Of a DNA stretch of 55,272 nucleotides, positions 1-11,738 are shown piece after piece; position 1 is the first letter of the stretch, and each line of letters starts with the position of its first letter. Origin of the DNA: Hydrogenophaga sp. (GTDB lineage Bacteria > Pseudomonadota > Gammaproteobacteria > Burkholderiales > Burkholderiaceae_C); the NCBI RefSeq assembly GCF_018780075.1, contig NZ_JADMKB010000116.1:1-55272 (forward strand). Direction: 5' to 3'. A program made the translations under genes and the position numbers. A model generated the notes under the pieces. The model did not search any database. It was not told the DNA's origin and worked only from the letters and a program-made list of their open reading frames with translations.

Positions 1-2
1 CC

Positions 3-650
3 TTCATGGTGGCCCAGAGCAAGAGCCGCATCGAAGGCAAGACCGAGTTCACCAAACACATGATCCGCATGCGCCATGCCGGTCAAGTGAACACCCGGCC
101 CGAGGCCAACGAGATCATTCTGATCAACAGCCACGACGGCGCCAGCAGCTACCAGATGCTCGCGGGCGTGTTCCGCTTTGTCTGTTGCAACGGATTGGTG
201 GTTGGCGATGTCACCAATGACATCCGCATCCCGCACAAAGGCAACATCCAGGACGAGGTGATCGATGGCGCGTTCCGGGTGCTGGAGGACTTCGAGCTGG
301 TGGACGCGTCCACCGACAGCATGAAGGCCCTGCCGCTGCAGCGGGAGGAACAGCAGGCCTTTGCCACCGCCGCCCTGGCGCTGCGCTACGGTGAACGGGG
401 GGAGGGCGAACCTCCGGCCCCGGTGACCGCCGAACAGTTGATCGAAGCCCGCCGGCCCGAAGACTTCGGCAACAGCCTGTGGACCACGTTTCAGCGGGTG
501 CAGGAGAACGCCCTGCGTGGTGGCCAGCCCGGGCGCGGTGCCAAGGGTCGGCGCCTGCACACCCGCCCGGTGGCCAGCATCGACCGCAGCGTGAGCCTGA
601 ACCGGGCGCTGTGGGTGCTGGCCGAAGAGATGCGCAAGCTCAAGGCCTGA
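3..650 (+). CDS. DUF932 domain protein, 5' end outside window
   Basis: The frame is open from the first bases, and the residues before the first internal Met (...F-M-V-A-Q-S-K-S-R) read like the middle of a DUF932 protein. The gene is therefore almost certainly cut by the window edge and the Met at position 6 is not its start. The visible part has the DUF932-like stretch N-S-H-D-G-A-S-S-Y-Q followed by F-V-C-C-N-G-L-V, then a basic C-terminus. DUF932 proteins are frequent on plasmids and phages, and their biochemical role is not settled. It converges on the Stb-like operon across a hairpin. The family call is fairly secure; no function is claimed. Confidence 0.75.
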   Translation, partial: FMVAQSKSRIEGKTEFTKHMIRMRHAGQVNTRPEANEIILINSHDGASSYQMLAGVFRFVCCNGLVVGDVTNDIRIPHKGNIQDEVIDGAFRVLEDFELVDASTDSMKALPLQREEQQAFATAALALRYGERGEGEPPAPVTAEQLIEARRPEDFGNSLWTTFQRVQENALRGGQPGRGAKGRRLHTRPVASIDRSVSLNRALWVLAEEMRKLKA

Positions 651-663
651 ACGGGTCCAACGT

Positions 664-688
664 CACACCGCCCTCGCTGGGCGGTGTG
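664..688. terminator. Perfect hairpin between convergent genes
   Basis: CACACCGCCC and GGGCGGTGTG form a perfect 10-bp stem around the 5-base loop TCGCT. It lies 14 bases after the DUF932 stop and 68 bases beyond the end of the StbC-like gene, so it is placed to end transcription from both sides. Neither strand has a clear T-run after the stem, so intrinsic termination is inferred from position and stem strength only. Confidence 0.55.
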
Positions 689-755
689 GTTCACCAGCAA
701 TTCCGAAATCCGCTCGCCGGCTGTCGCCGGCTCGCGCGATCCTGGCAGCGGCTTC

Positions 756-1226
756 TCACCGAAGCCATAGCCAGGCGGCCATCGCCCAGCTGATGGCCGA
801 AGCAAGCACCGCTGTCGCGGCGTGCAGCAACCACCCTTCCCAGGGTCGTGCATCCTTGCGGGCCAGGTCTGCAAACTCCTGCAGCGGCAACGTCACCCGC
901 TGCAGGACCGGGCCGATTTCATTTCGGAACACCACACGCGCCGCTTCCTCCATGGCACGGGTCTGTGTGTCCACAGTCGCCCGTGCCATTTCGTCGGCGC
1001 GGCGGGCAATGTGCTTCACCGTCTGAACCTTCGCGTTCTCGGTGATTTCATCCATGCGTTTTGCATACGCCTCGACCATGTCCGCCAGATCGGAGCTGGC
1101 ACTCAGCAACTCCATGCGGCTGGCATCCAGTTGGGGTGCAAATTTTTCGACCCGATCCAGCAACGTGCCCAGATCGCCGATGGCCACCGCCATCAGCTCT
1201 TCTCGGACCGTGACCAGGTCGCTCAC
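756..1226 (-). CDS. StbC-like plasmid protein with C-terminal membrane anchor
   Basis: A 156-residue protein with a long helical, charged middle part and one hydrophobic C-terminal segment (about residues 131-155, Trp/Ala-rich) that looks like a tail anchor. It is the last gene of a three-gene operon and its ATG overlaps the stop of the StbB-like ATPase gene by 4 bases. By position it matches StbC of the R388-type stbABC operon, where StbA and StbB control plasmid stability and transfer and StbC is poorly characterised. The assignment rests on order, size and the membrane segment. A generic KfrA-like coiled-coil protein is an alternative. Confidence 0.5.
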   Translation of the reverse strand: MSDLVTVREELMAVAIGDLGTLLDRVEKFAPQLDASRMELLSASSDLADMVEAYAKRMDEITENAKVQTVKHIARRADEMARATVDTQTRAMEEAARVVFRNEIGPVLQRVTLPLQEFADLARKDARPWEGWLLHAATAVLASAISWAMAAWLWLR

Positions 1227-1966
1227 TGGGCCTGCCGTGCCAGTGGCACCACGTTGCTGGCGGCGCTCTCGGCCAGGCCGAGCGCCGCAAAGCAGGCATC
1301 CAGCTGCGGCAACACCCCCACCGCCAGCCGCCGTGTGGCCAGCTTCTGGGCCAGTGTGAGCTTTTCAGCGGTGTCGCTGGCCTTGATGATCAAGGCCTTG
1401 TAGTCGGTGTCGTCACGGGCCAGGGTGGCGAGGTCGACATTGCTGCCCCGGATGCGGCCATACACCTCGTTGGGGCCCAGATGGCAGGCCACGTTCTCTG
1501 TGGCGATGGGCTGCGCTTTGAGGAAGGCCCGCAACAGATCGAAGTGCGCCGGGACGTCTGCGGCGCTGTTGACCATGTTGAACACCAGCCGCACCCTTGA
1601 ACGGGGCACGCCCAGCCGCGCCAGCTCGACCAGGGTGGCGATGGTGTCCTGCTGCTGCTTCAGGGTGGGCACCGTGGGAACCACGAACGCATCGAAGTCC
1701 TCATGACTGCCTTGGTACTTATGCATCAGGTCGAGCAATTCCTCCACGTTGCTGGCCCCGATGTCCACCACCGCGCTGTCCATGGTCTGCAGGAGCTCCT
1801 GCAGCTCGCCGAACTGCCGGCCACGCATCGCATGGCCTTCGCCGTCGGCCGCGTTCAGGCTCTCCACAGAAAACAGCTCCGCGCCGTCGATACGCGGCAG
1901 CAGCAGATGCCTGGCGATGGTGGTTTTGCCCACGTTCCCCGAAAAGTTGATGACGGCGATTTTCAT
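1223..1966 (-). CDS. stbB: StbB-like ParA/MinD-type ATPase
   Basis: A 247-residue deviant-Walker ATPase. The N-terminus reads M-K-I-A-V-I-N-F-S-G-N-V-G-K-T-T, a P-loop at residues 9-16, followed by a Walker A' region with the conserved D-I-G (A-V-V-D-I-G-A-S) near residue 93. Such proteins position or segregate plasmid DNA, and StbB of R388 is needed for conjugation. It overlaps both neighbours by ATGA, so the three Stb-like proteins are probably made from one mRNA. A true ParA would normally be followed by a ParB-type gene, which is absent here; this favours StbB over ParA. Confidence 0.75.
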   Translation of the reverse strand: MKIAVINFSGNVGKTTIARHLLLPRIDGAELFSVESLNAADGEGHAMRGRQFGELQELLQTMDSAVVDIGASNVEELLDLMHKYQGSHEDFDAFVVPTVPTLKQQQDTIATLVELARLGVPRSRVRLVFNMVNSAADVPAHFDLLRAFLKAQPIATENVACHLGPNEVYGRIRGSNVDLATLARDDTDYKALIIKASDTAEKLTLAQKLATRRLAVGVLPQLDACFAALGLAESAASNVVPLARQAQ

Positions 1967-2382
1967 GACGGGTCCTTTGCGTTGAGCCTGGCGCGGGCCA
2001 GGGGGTTGGTGATTCGGCTGCTGGCGAACGCTTCGGCGATCTCTTTGCCGCTGCGCATGTCCGTTTCCACGGAGGCGAACTGAGGTGACTGGGGCGCGGT
2101 GGTTGATGGCGGGGATGCAGACACCTGCGGCTGGGTAAGAGCGGGCGGAAGTTCATGTGGACGAACACCGGAGCCCGAGACCTGCGCGACGGAAGCTGCT
2201 TTGCAGGCCCTGGCCACTTCGCGCTGCACGGTCGCGTTGCTCACGTGCACGCCGACCGCAGCCAAGGCTATGCGGATCGCCTCGAAGGTGTAGCCCTGGG
2301 CGCGCAGCTCCCGCATGTCCTGCGCAAAGCGCTTGGCCTTGCGGGAGCTTCTGCCCGGTGGATCGGTTGGAACCAGTTTCAT
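1963..2382 (-). CDS. StbA-like DNA-binding protein
   Basis: A 139-residue protein. The N-terminal half is basic and holds a helix-turn-helix-like stretch at about residues 19-60 (Q-D-M-R-E-L-R-A-Q-G-Y-T-F-E-A-I-R, then V-S-N-A-T-V-Q-R-E-V). The C-terminal half is Pro/Ser-rich and probably flexible. It is first in the operon and starts next to an intergenic region with repeated GTGCTG words, which fits an StbA-type protein binding repeats beside oriT. The family call comes from context and the predicted HTH; sequence identity to StbA is not obvious by eye. No strong Shine-Dalgarno is visible before its ATG. Confidence 0.5.
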   Translation of the reverse strand: MKLVPTDPPGRSSRKAKRFAQDMRELRAQGYTFEAIRIALAAVGVHVSNATVQREVARACKAASVAQVSGSGVRPHELPPALTQPQVSASPPSTTAPQSPQFASVETDMRSGKEIAEAFASSRITNPLARARLNAKDPS

Positions 2383-2676
2383 CGTTCGGTTTCAGGTCAG
2401 GCGTTGGTCGGCAGTTCGTCAATTGCTGATCAGTTCTTGCAGTGGCTGTTTGCGTGCTGTTCACTGCTCGTGCTGTCTGCTCACGTCCTGAGCTGTGCTG
2501 ATCGGTACGTACTCATCTTCAACCCGCCTGGTGCTTGTTTGCCTGCTGGATTCGGACCCAAATCCAGCGGCTTCAGAGCCTCGATTCAGACCAATACTGG
2601 GTTCATGGGTGAGTGCAGAGATAGGCGGTCTGCCGCCAGTTTCACAAGCGCTCCGCGCCCCTCCATTCGTCGGTCC
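2383..2676. other. Divergent intergenic region, candidate oriT and Stb-binding repeats
   Basis: This non-coding stretch separates the stb-like operon from the MobC-like and relaxase genes. It contains an 11-bp inverted repeat with one mismatch and a 2-base loop (GCTGGATTCGG at 2545-2555, CCAAATCCAGC at 2558-2568). It also has TGCTGATC at 2424-2431 and 2496-2503, and GTGCTG at 2454, 2470 and 2495. MOBP oriTs usually lie upstream of the accessory and relaxase genes and carry such an inverted repeat near nic. I did not find a known nic consensus, so the oriT call is positional. Divergent promoters must also lie here. Confidence 0.45.
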
Positions 2677-3249
2677 ATGAACACCTCCTCCCATGACTTC
2701 GTCACGGTCGAAATGCGCGGCTTGAAGGCCGCGCTGGTGGCCCGTGCGCAGGCGCAACGGGTCAGCGTGTCGGAGCTGGTGCGCAGCGCTGTGGCGCGCG
2801 ATCTGGGCCTTTCGACGAAGGGTGAGCCCCGTATCGGGGAGATGCCCCACCCGGCTGGACACACGGCCAGCGTCAAGCTGTCGATCCGCATGACGGCCCA
2901 GGAGGCTTCGCAACTGGCTGCAGGCGCCCGAGCCGCAGGCCTGTCACGCGGTTCATACCTGGCCGGACTGGTGACCAACGTGCCTGTGCTGTCAACCGCT
3001 GGCGGCCGGGCCGAACACATCGCTGCGCTCAGGGTTTCCAGCGCCGAACTGGCGACCCTGAGCCGAAACATCTACCGCCTCACGGCGCTGCTACGCCAGG
3101 CCAATGTGGAGCACGCCAGGCCCTACCGTGAAATGCTGGACACGCTGGCCGGCGACGTGCGTCGCCACCTGGAGCTGGCCGCCCGCGCCCTGGCCGACCT
3201 GCAACCGCGCAGCCGAGGCACAGGGTCAACCACTTTCCCCACAACGTAG
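2677..3249 (+). CDS. MobC-like relaxosome accessory protein
   Basis: A 190-residue protein from the ATG at 2677; the frame is open further upstream but those residues have no coding character. Residues ~10-45 look like a ribbon-helix-helix segment (...R-V-S-V-S-E-L-V-R-S-A-V-A-R-D-L). A second part holds the MobC-like signature L-S-R-N-I-Y-R-L-T-A-L-L-R-Q near residues 128-142. MobC-type proteins bind oriT, help open the nic region and recruit the relaxase. The gene lies 15 bases before the relaxase gene on the same strand, the usual arrangement. Confidence 0.65.
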   Translation: MNTSSHDFVTVEMRGLKAALVARAQAQRVSVSELVRSAVARDLGLSTKGEPRIGEMPHPAGHTASVKLSIRMTAQEASQLAAGARAAGLSRGSYLAGLVTNVPVLSTAGGRAEHIAALRVSSAELATLSRNIYRLTALLRQANVEHARPYREMLDTLAGDVRRHLELAARALADLQPRSRGTGSTTFPTT

Positions 3250-3264
3250 CGAGAGGAGTTCGCC

Positions 3265-4239
3265 ATGGCTATACCAGACAACCTGGACGGCATCCTGATC
3301 ACCTGGGGTGATCGCCTGTTCTACCCCGGCAACCGTGTGGTGAAGGTGAAGCTGTCACCTCGACTGAATGGGGACGCGGCACGGCAACGCGCTGCCGTCA
3401 TCCGCCAGCGCATCGCGGCCACGGTGGTGCGTCGTGCGCCTCAGGTCATGGTGAAGGTGACGGGGGGAGGGCGCGGCTTGCGGGCCATTGCCGCCCACTT
3501 TCGCTACATCAGCAAGAACGGCCGGCTGGAGATCGAAGACCAGCGCGGCGAGATCATGCGGGGCAAGGACGTCCTGTACGACTTGGCCGAGGAATGGCGC
3601 TTCAGTGGCTCCTTGATCCCCGACGGGGCAGAGCCCGGGCATCGCCGTGAGGCTTTCAACATCATGCTGTCGATGCCACGCGGCACCGACCCGCTGACCG
3701 TGCAGCGCGCAGCCCGGGAATTCGCTCAGATCGAGCTGAGGGACCACAAATACGTCATGGTGCTGCACGATCACCAGGCCAACCCGCACGTGCACATCAG
3801 CGTGCGGGCCGAGTCGATGCTGGGAAAGCGCCTCAACCCGCGCAAGGCTGACCTGCAACGCTGGCGCGAGACCTTTGCCGAAAAGCTGCGCGGGCATGGC
3901 GTGGAGGCTGAAGCGACCCGGCAAGCGACGCGGGGGCACAACCGCAACCACGATGCGCTTTGGCGCATCAAGGCGCGGCATGAAGGGAGACTGCACACCA
4001 CCCGCACGGGTGTCAAAAGCAGCGCGCAGGCCCGCGCCACGCGCTCTGAGGCAGCCGAAGCATGGGTCCACGTCGGCCACGCGTTGGCGAGGTCAGGTGA
4101 CTTGGCTGACCGGGAACTGGCGCGATCCATCGCCGAATTCACCCGGGAGATGTTTTCGAGCCAGGTTCAGACCTCTCCAAAGAGAGCACCCGACGTCACA
4201 CAACAACCGATTCCACGCGATGCCGTTCCACGCCGTTGA
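3265..4239 (+). CDS. MOBP/VirD2-like conjugative relaxase (short form)
   Basis: A 324-residue protein that would nick one strand at oriT and stay covalently bound to it during transfer. Tyr81 lies in A-H-F-R-Y-I-S-K-N-G, the motif I environment. His168, His170, His175 and His177 lie in V-L-H-D-H-Q-A-N-P-H-V-H-I-S-V, the metal-binding motif III. The C-terminus is basic and low-complexity. AGAGGAG lies just before the ATG. Many relatives are longer and carry an LPD7-type region after the relaxase domain; here an LPD7 protein is encoded separately at 14459-15598 on the other strand. The gene ends 15 bases from the convergent McrC gene. Confidence 0.85.
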   Translation: MAIPDNLDGILITWGDRLFYPGNRVVKVKLSPRLNGDAARQRAAVIRQRIAATVVRRAPQVMVKVTGGGRGLRAIAAHFRYISKNGRLEIEDQRGEIMRGKDVLYDLAEEWRFSGSLIPDGAEPGHRREAFNIMLSMPRGTDPLTVQRAAREFAQIELRDHKYVMVLHDHQANPHVHISVRAESMLGKRLNPRKADLQRWRETFAEKLRGHGVEAEATRQATRGHNRNHDALWRIKARHEGRLHTTRTGVKSSAQARATRSEAAEAWVHVGHALARSGDLADRELARSIAEFTREMFSSQVQTSPKRAPDVTQQPIPRDAVPRR

Positions 4240-4254
4240 CGCAACGAGACGCGG

Positions 4255-5601
4255 TCACGTGGAGGCGAATTCGGTTTCGGCCTCGGTCAATCGCGGGTCT
4301 TGCATCGAAGGGGTGGACATATCTCTCGTCCAAAGAGGGATCAGCTTGACCGTGACCACGATCTCTGTGTTCTGGTCATCGCCCGCAGTCGAGATTTTGA
4401 AAGCAGGGGGCGGAAGCTGTGAGACCAAGCCATCAGGCATCGGGTAGACAAGCTCAAGAGCAGAGCACCCATAGCGCATGGCATAGGCCAGAAGTTGGTA
4501 CACGTCGGCTTCATCCACGCCGTAGTCAGGCACGGCCGGGTTAAGGCGCTTCCACTTCGCATCGACCACGCGATCAATGCCAGAAGCTGCGCCGTTCTGG
4601 TCAACCTTCCAGACCGTGATATCCGGCTTCAGCAAGAACACATCGGTTGCACCACGAACTCCGAGGTGCAAAGGAGGTCCTTGCTTGTGAACGATTCGAT
4701 CAGGCCCGGCCCCGTCTTCCTCACGCTTGGCGACGTGTGCTTCGAACAACTTGTTCATGTCGAACAGCAGCCCGGGCGCCTGCGTAGCTCCTGCGCTCAT
4801 CGCCGGGCTGGCCATCGCCAGTATCCACTCGCACCAGGTGAGAAGGGGGTCGTAGCGGTGCGTGGTGCGGTCTCGCGGAAGGGATGCAACGTCCTTCGAC
4901 AACATCCTCACCGATGAAATGCCGGCGTACCGGGCATGAGTTTCGAACCACAGGCGCTGTGTATTGCCATTGATGAGCCACGTTCTGCAGGCGTCCAGCG
5001 TCGCACGTACAGCGCGGTTGTAGGCGTTGTCAGCGGTGAATTCGTCGTACTCGCAATGCAGCAGGTGTGGCCGCGCGAGGTTGCGACGGACATGACCATG
5101 CGCCTGGAAGCGCCCCTTGATGACGGGAAGGTCGTCTGCATGCGCCACATACCGGCTGATCAAGCCTTTTCGGGCTTGATCAAGTGCGCAATGCAGAAAG
5201 GCCTCAATGAAGATATCCAGCAGTGGCGCGCGCACGGCCTGCTGCGGTGCGGTGCCAGCTTTCGTGATCGCAACTTGCCGGGCGCTGTGCAGCATCGCCA
5301 GCAAGGCGCCGCGAGAGCGCTCCAGTTCGTCGGTTGTTCGCGCATCTGCCATACCCACTTTGGGCAGCACTTCGACCACGCAGGTTGGCAGCCGAACGAT
5401 TCCGCAGTGTTGCGCGAGCTTGATTCCGCCGGAAAGTCGCTGACAGAAGCCTCGACGAAGATCGTTCAAACGGAGAAGTGCTTGCGCTTCGGCCTCGGAC
5501 AGCCATGGGGCGACATCTGCCGAGACATCAGGCACATGCCCCCCCTCGAAGACAGGGATGACCTCATGCTCCAGCACGGTGACAGTGCGCAGACCGCCCA
5601 T
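4255..5601 (-). CDS. mcrC: McrC-like nuclease subunit of an McrBC-type restriction system
   Basis: A 448-residue protein of McrC type. The N-terminal part resembles the McrC domain that contacts McrB, and the C-terminal part holds a PD-(D/E)xK nuclease core: K-P-D-I-T-V near residue 325 and V-V-D-A-K-W-K-R-L near 345-353. McrC cuts DNA when McrB translocates between modified recognition sites. The start lies 4 bases after the McrB stop, so the two subunits are co-translated. The gene is the last of the minus-strand defence block and converges on the relaxase gene with a 15-bp gap. The substrate modification cannot be read from sequence. Confidence 0.88.
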   Translation of the reverse strand: MGGLRTVTVLEHEVIPVFEGGHVPDVSADVAPWLSEAEAQALLRLNDLRRGFCQRLSGGIKLAQHCGIVRLPTCVVEVLPKVGMADARTTDELERSRGALLAMLHSARQVAITKAGTAPQQAVRAPLLDIFIEAFLHCALDQARKGLISRYVAHADDLPVIKGRFQAHGHVRRNLARPHLLHCEYDEFTADNAYNRAVRATLDACRTWLINGNTQRLWFETHARYAGISSVRMLSKDVASLPRDRTTHRYDPLLTWCEWILAMASPAMSAGATQAPGLLFDMNKLFEAHVAKREEDGAGPDRIVHKQGPPLHLGVRGATDVFLLKPDITVWKVDQNGAASGIDRVVDAKWKRLNPAVPDYGVDEADVYQLLAYAMRYGCSALELVYPMPDGLVSQLPPPAFKISTAGDDQNTEIVVTVKLIPLWTRDMSTPSMQDPRLTEAETEFAST

Positions 5602-5605
5602 GTGA

Positions 5606-7525
5606 TCAAACCGGGTTCTGGGTGTTGGCTGCTTCTTCAGACTGAGCTGGCGTCGCCATAGCGGGTGGTGCAGCGCCGTACAGCCCCATGATGTGCGCTT
5701 CGCTCCAGCTGCTGGGTTCGCCCACCGCGAACGTCAACCTTGCTTCAGTGCCCAAGGCTTGCTTTGCACCGGGGAAAAGTTCGGATGGCGACAGCGAGCG
5801 CGACTTGAAGAAAACGCTGTCCTTGCCGTTGCCAGTCAAGACCAGACGCACCTTTTCCATGTCTTCAAAGAAGTACTCCTGAAGCAGCGGAATCACCCGC
5901 TGTGCCAGCACCAGTTGCAGCTCGGCCAGAGATGTGATGCCCATAAACACGGCGTGACCGATGGCGTGGTCGCGGTCGAGCAAATACTCCAATCGGTCGT
6001 TCAAGCACTGGAGCAGCTCGGGCAAGTCAACCGCGCCCACCTTGGCCGGTACGATCAACTTGGGGTCCGGTGCGCACTCCTGAAAGCGGAATCGCCGCCG
6101 CAGGGCGATGTCCATCATCGCGATGGATCGATCAGCCGTGTTCATCGTGGCGACGATGTTCAGGTTGTCAGGCACCCCAAAGCGCTCTGGCAGACCGGGC
6201 AAAGTCACCCAGGCGCCTTCGTCCTTTAACTTGCTTCCAGCAATCACGCGCTTGCTGGGTTCGATCAGCGTGATCAGCTCACCAAAAACCTTGGCCACAT
6301 TCGCGCGGTTGATCTCGTCGATGAACAGCGTGAACTGCTGGGTCGAGTTGGCATGGGCCTTTTCGCACAGGGTCAGAAACGGGCCTTTCTGGAACACCAC
6401 GGTTACGCCTGCTCCGTCTTGGGCGGCGACTGGGCGCAGCCCGCCAATGAAGTCCTCGTAGGCATAGCTGGGGTGGAAGGCCACGAAGGCAAAGTCTTCC
6501 CCCTTGTCGTACGCCGCCTTCATGCGCTCCTGCATCTCATAAGTCTTGCCGGTTCCCGGAGGTCCGAAGAGGATCAGGTTGTCGGCCAGGCGAAGCGTAG
6601 GCTTGGCGTTGGTTGCGACTTCAACGTCGTATTCAGGGTCGGGCTCATATGCGGACAGTGCCGCAGTGCCCTTGGCCGCGTCGTCTTTGCCGGAAGTGCC
6701 GTCAGAACCCTTGGCTGGATGAGTCGCTTCCTCCTTGACGAGCGTACCCACAGGGAGTTCGTAGTAGTCCACGGCGCCAGGATGCTGCAGTTCAAGCCGT
6801 TTGCGCAGTTCCAGCAACGCCGCATCCATGGCAGGGCGGCTCTCGCCCAGGGCTGGTGTCCAGATCTTGTGTGCACGCGCCACCTGGAATTTGTTGCCCT
6901 GGCTGAAGATCCGTTCAAACGAGTCGGGGAACAGGACGTGGCACAGCGTGTGGTATAGCTGTCGCCCCTTGCCGCTGGGAATGCTCTCCAGCCATTTAGC
7001 GAACCCTTGCGCGTCATTCAACAGCGCTTCGCGCTCAGTAAGTGGCTTTGCCACGAACGCAGCGAACGCTTCCACGGCAAAGATGATCTCCATCGGCAGA
7101 TAGTTGTTGTAGCCGGGGCCGGCGCTGCCAAGGCCGGACAAAACAGGGCTCTGCAGGAAGGGCGACGATGTTGGAAAGGGAGCCGCCGGCTTCATGTTCC
7201 AGATGCGCTCCACCGTCTTGACCTTCGTCGGTGCTCGAAGGTTGGTCGGGCCAAGCTGCACGATCCAGAACACCTCTGCCATCAAGGCCACGTCCAGGGG
7301 TTCACAGGTTGCCAGCTGGTCAGCCAACTTCTCATAAAAACCGCGGTCGCCAGTGTCCGGGCGGTCCACATAGTTCTCAATCAGCGACTTGAAGTGCTCA
7401 GGCGTCCACAAGGTCTGGCCGTCCAGAAACAAGGACTCCTGATTCAGCAGACAGCGCTGCTTGAACTTGTCGGCAGCGTCAAAGACCTTGGCTGCATTGG
7501 GGAAGTGCGGATTGAATCGGCTCAT
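5606..7525 (-). CDS. mcrB: McrB-like AAA+ GTPase/ATPase
   Basis: A 639-residue motor. The N-terminal ~300 residues are the presumed target-recognition region and differ from the E. coli McrB DUF3578 type. Then come Walker A (L-F-G-P-P-G-T-G-K-T, about residue 322), the McrB-typical F-I-D-E-I-N-R-A-N Walker B, and the M-N-T-A-D-R-S-I-A-M-M-D-I-A-L-R-R-R-F sensor/arginine-finger region. It is followed at 4 bases by McrC. A 39-base gap separates it from the helicase stop upstream, larger than the gaps inside the five-gene RM-TA unit, so McrBC may be a separate module transcribed with it. No clear ribosome-binding site is visible. Confidence 0.88.
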   Translation of the reverse strand: MSRFNPHFPNAAKVFDAADKFKQRCLLNQESLFLDGQTLWTPEHFKSLIENYVDRPDTGDRGFYEKLADQLATCEPLDVALMAEVFWIVQLGPTNLRAPTKVKTVERIWNMKPAAPFPTSSPFLQSPVLSGLGSAGPGYNNYLPMEIIFAVEAFAAFVAKPLTEREALLNDAQGFAKWLESIPSGKGRQLYHTLCHVLFPDSFERIFSQGNKFQVARAHKIWTPALGESRPAMDAALLELRKRLELQHPGAVDYYELPVGTLVKEEATHPAKGSDGTSGKDDAAKGTAALSAYEPDPEYDVEVATNAKPTLRLADNLILFGPPGTGKTYEMQERMKAAYDKGEDFAFVAFHPSYAYEDFIGGLRPVAAQDGAGVTVVFQKGPFLTLCEKAHANSTQQFTLFIDEINRANVAKVFGELITLIEPSKRVIAGSKLKDEGAWVTLPGLPERFGVPDNLNIVATMNTADRSIAMMDIALRRRFRFQECAPDPKLIVPAKVGAVDLPELLQCLNDRLEYLLDRDHAIGHAVFMGITSLAELQLVLAQRVIPLLQEYFFEDMEKVRLVLTGNGKDSVFFKSRSLSPSELFPGAKQALGTEARLTFAVGEPSSWSEAHIMGLYGAAPPAMATPAQSEEAANTQNPV

Positions 7526-7564
7526 TTGGATGACTGATTTGTAGACCAGCGGGTCGTCTCGGGG

Positions 7565-10106
<2,542 letters not shown>

Positions 10107-10114
<8 letters not shown>

Positions 10115-11738
10115 CGTCCATCTCGTCAACTTCTCCCGCGTCTTCGCTTGGGCGATCAGCAATAAGTGATTCGATGAATGCAATCTCGACGGAGGTTATT
10201 CCGTATCTTTGATACAAATCAGCATCGGTCCAAACCCGGTCCATTGGTAGCGCAGGGACGAATTTGTACGAACTACGCGTAATGTTTTGAGTAATTTTTC
10301 GGAGGGAGACTAGAAACCTAACAAATCTAGTTCGCATGTAAGATGCAAAGTTTTTTGCTTCAGATTCGGAGCCGCAAAGCCCGATGACTAAATATGTCTC
10401 TGTGCATGCCGTACCTGGGCCAGCAACGACAGGCTCACCCAGAATACTAAAATCATCTCGACCACTGGTTCCGTGTGCCTTTACAAGAAGAATCTTCCAT
10501 CTGTCTATCCATTCTCCATTGCTAGTCACCAATGATCTATCAATGTAAGATTGGCACTGATTGCCAAACAGAAGAATCGGGTCATTGATTCCCTTGGGGT
10601 TAGACTTTCCGCGTTGATTTGTTAGCCCAAACGGTTTCCTGGCAGAAACCTGATCGCCAAGGCTGGCTTCGGGGCGGCCGTTCAGCCTGTATTGAGAGAC
10701 CTTATCTAAAATGCAAACAGCCTCATTGCGGCGAACAAAGACATCGTACGCATCAAGTCTTCTGTGAACTGGGTTCCCAATTATTTCGTTGGAAATCATT
10801 GTTGTCACCTCGCAGGCGCCTTGATGATCTCTACCCCAAAGCCAATAAGAAACTCCGCCTCGAATTTTGACTCCGGGAAAAACATCATATAACTGCGGAA
10901 AATCCACAAGTTTTACGAATCTCTGATCTTGAAGCATTCGATCTCTGAATTCATCTAGTCCCTTTCCACCGGAAAACCACCGTGACGGCGTGATCATGGA
11001 AATGTATCGTGGCTCCAATTGAATAGCAGCCTCCACGAATAGGTTGTAAATTGGTGTGGCTGAAGCGCCACCGCCACCGCCTCCATCTCCAAGTTGGTAG
11101 GGAGGATTGCCGATGATCACGTCGAATTGCATATCGTCTCCAAACAACTCGGCAATGCGAGTCTTGATGTCATGGGTGTGGATGAAGGCGTAGGCATGGG
11201 TTTCCATGCCCTCACCCCGATCCAATGTTTCCTGGCTGGCGCCGCAAAAAGTGCACTTGCCCCTCGCCCAGGTGTGTTCCGTCCGATCAAACCAGATATT
11301 GCCCGCCTCGGTGGTGAAGCCCTTGGCCACGGCGTGCGGCCCGTTGGCCTTTTTGGAGCAATACAGGCTGCGCCGCGCCAGCAGGCTGGTCAGGCGAGTG
11401 ATGCCGATACCGAAGATCTGGCGCATCAGGATGTGATTTACGCGCACTTGCAGGTCTGGCATCTGTTCGGCCAGCCCTTTGACCAACCGGTTGGTGATCT
11501 CGCGCAGAAACACGCCCGACTTGGTGAACGGGTCGAGAAAACGGACGGAGGGGTCGGCCCACAGGTTGGCTCCGCCATGGTCTGCCGCCCAAGCTTGAGC
11601 CAGCATGTCGAGCATGCGGTTGGCCAATTCCGGTGGGGTGAACACCTCATCGTTCGACAAGTTCGCGATGCAGGTAAGAACATCGGGATTTCGCCCACGC
11701 AGCGTGAAACAGACTTGCTCGTTGGCTGGGTTGTTCAA
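10107..11738 (-). CDS. Eco57I-type N6-adenine DNA methyltransferase
   Basis: A 543-residue protein. I place the start at the TTG at 11738: it overlaps the preceding TGA as TTGA, GGAGG lies 4 bases upstream, and residues before it lack coding character. It has E-V-F-T-P-P-E-L-A near the N-terminus, motif I as F-L-D-P-F-T-K-S-G-V-F-L, a Cys pair (C-T-F-C-G), and catalytic motif IV I-I-G-N-P-P-Y. The C-terminal ~250 residues, more AT-rich than the rest, are the likely target-recognition part. It should methylate adenine to protect self DNA. The codon-use change around 10.1-11.1 kb suggests exchange of the specificity region. Confidence 0.83.

Noticed and set aside
737..745. GATCCTGGC near the Stb-like operon resembling a MOBP nic core (ATCCTG)
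   Set aside because: A six-base match without an adjacent inverted repeat, and far from the relaxase gene; too weak to call a nic site.
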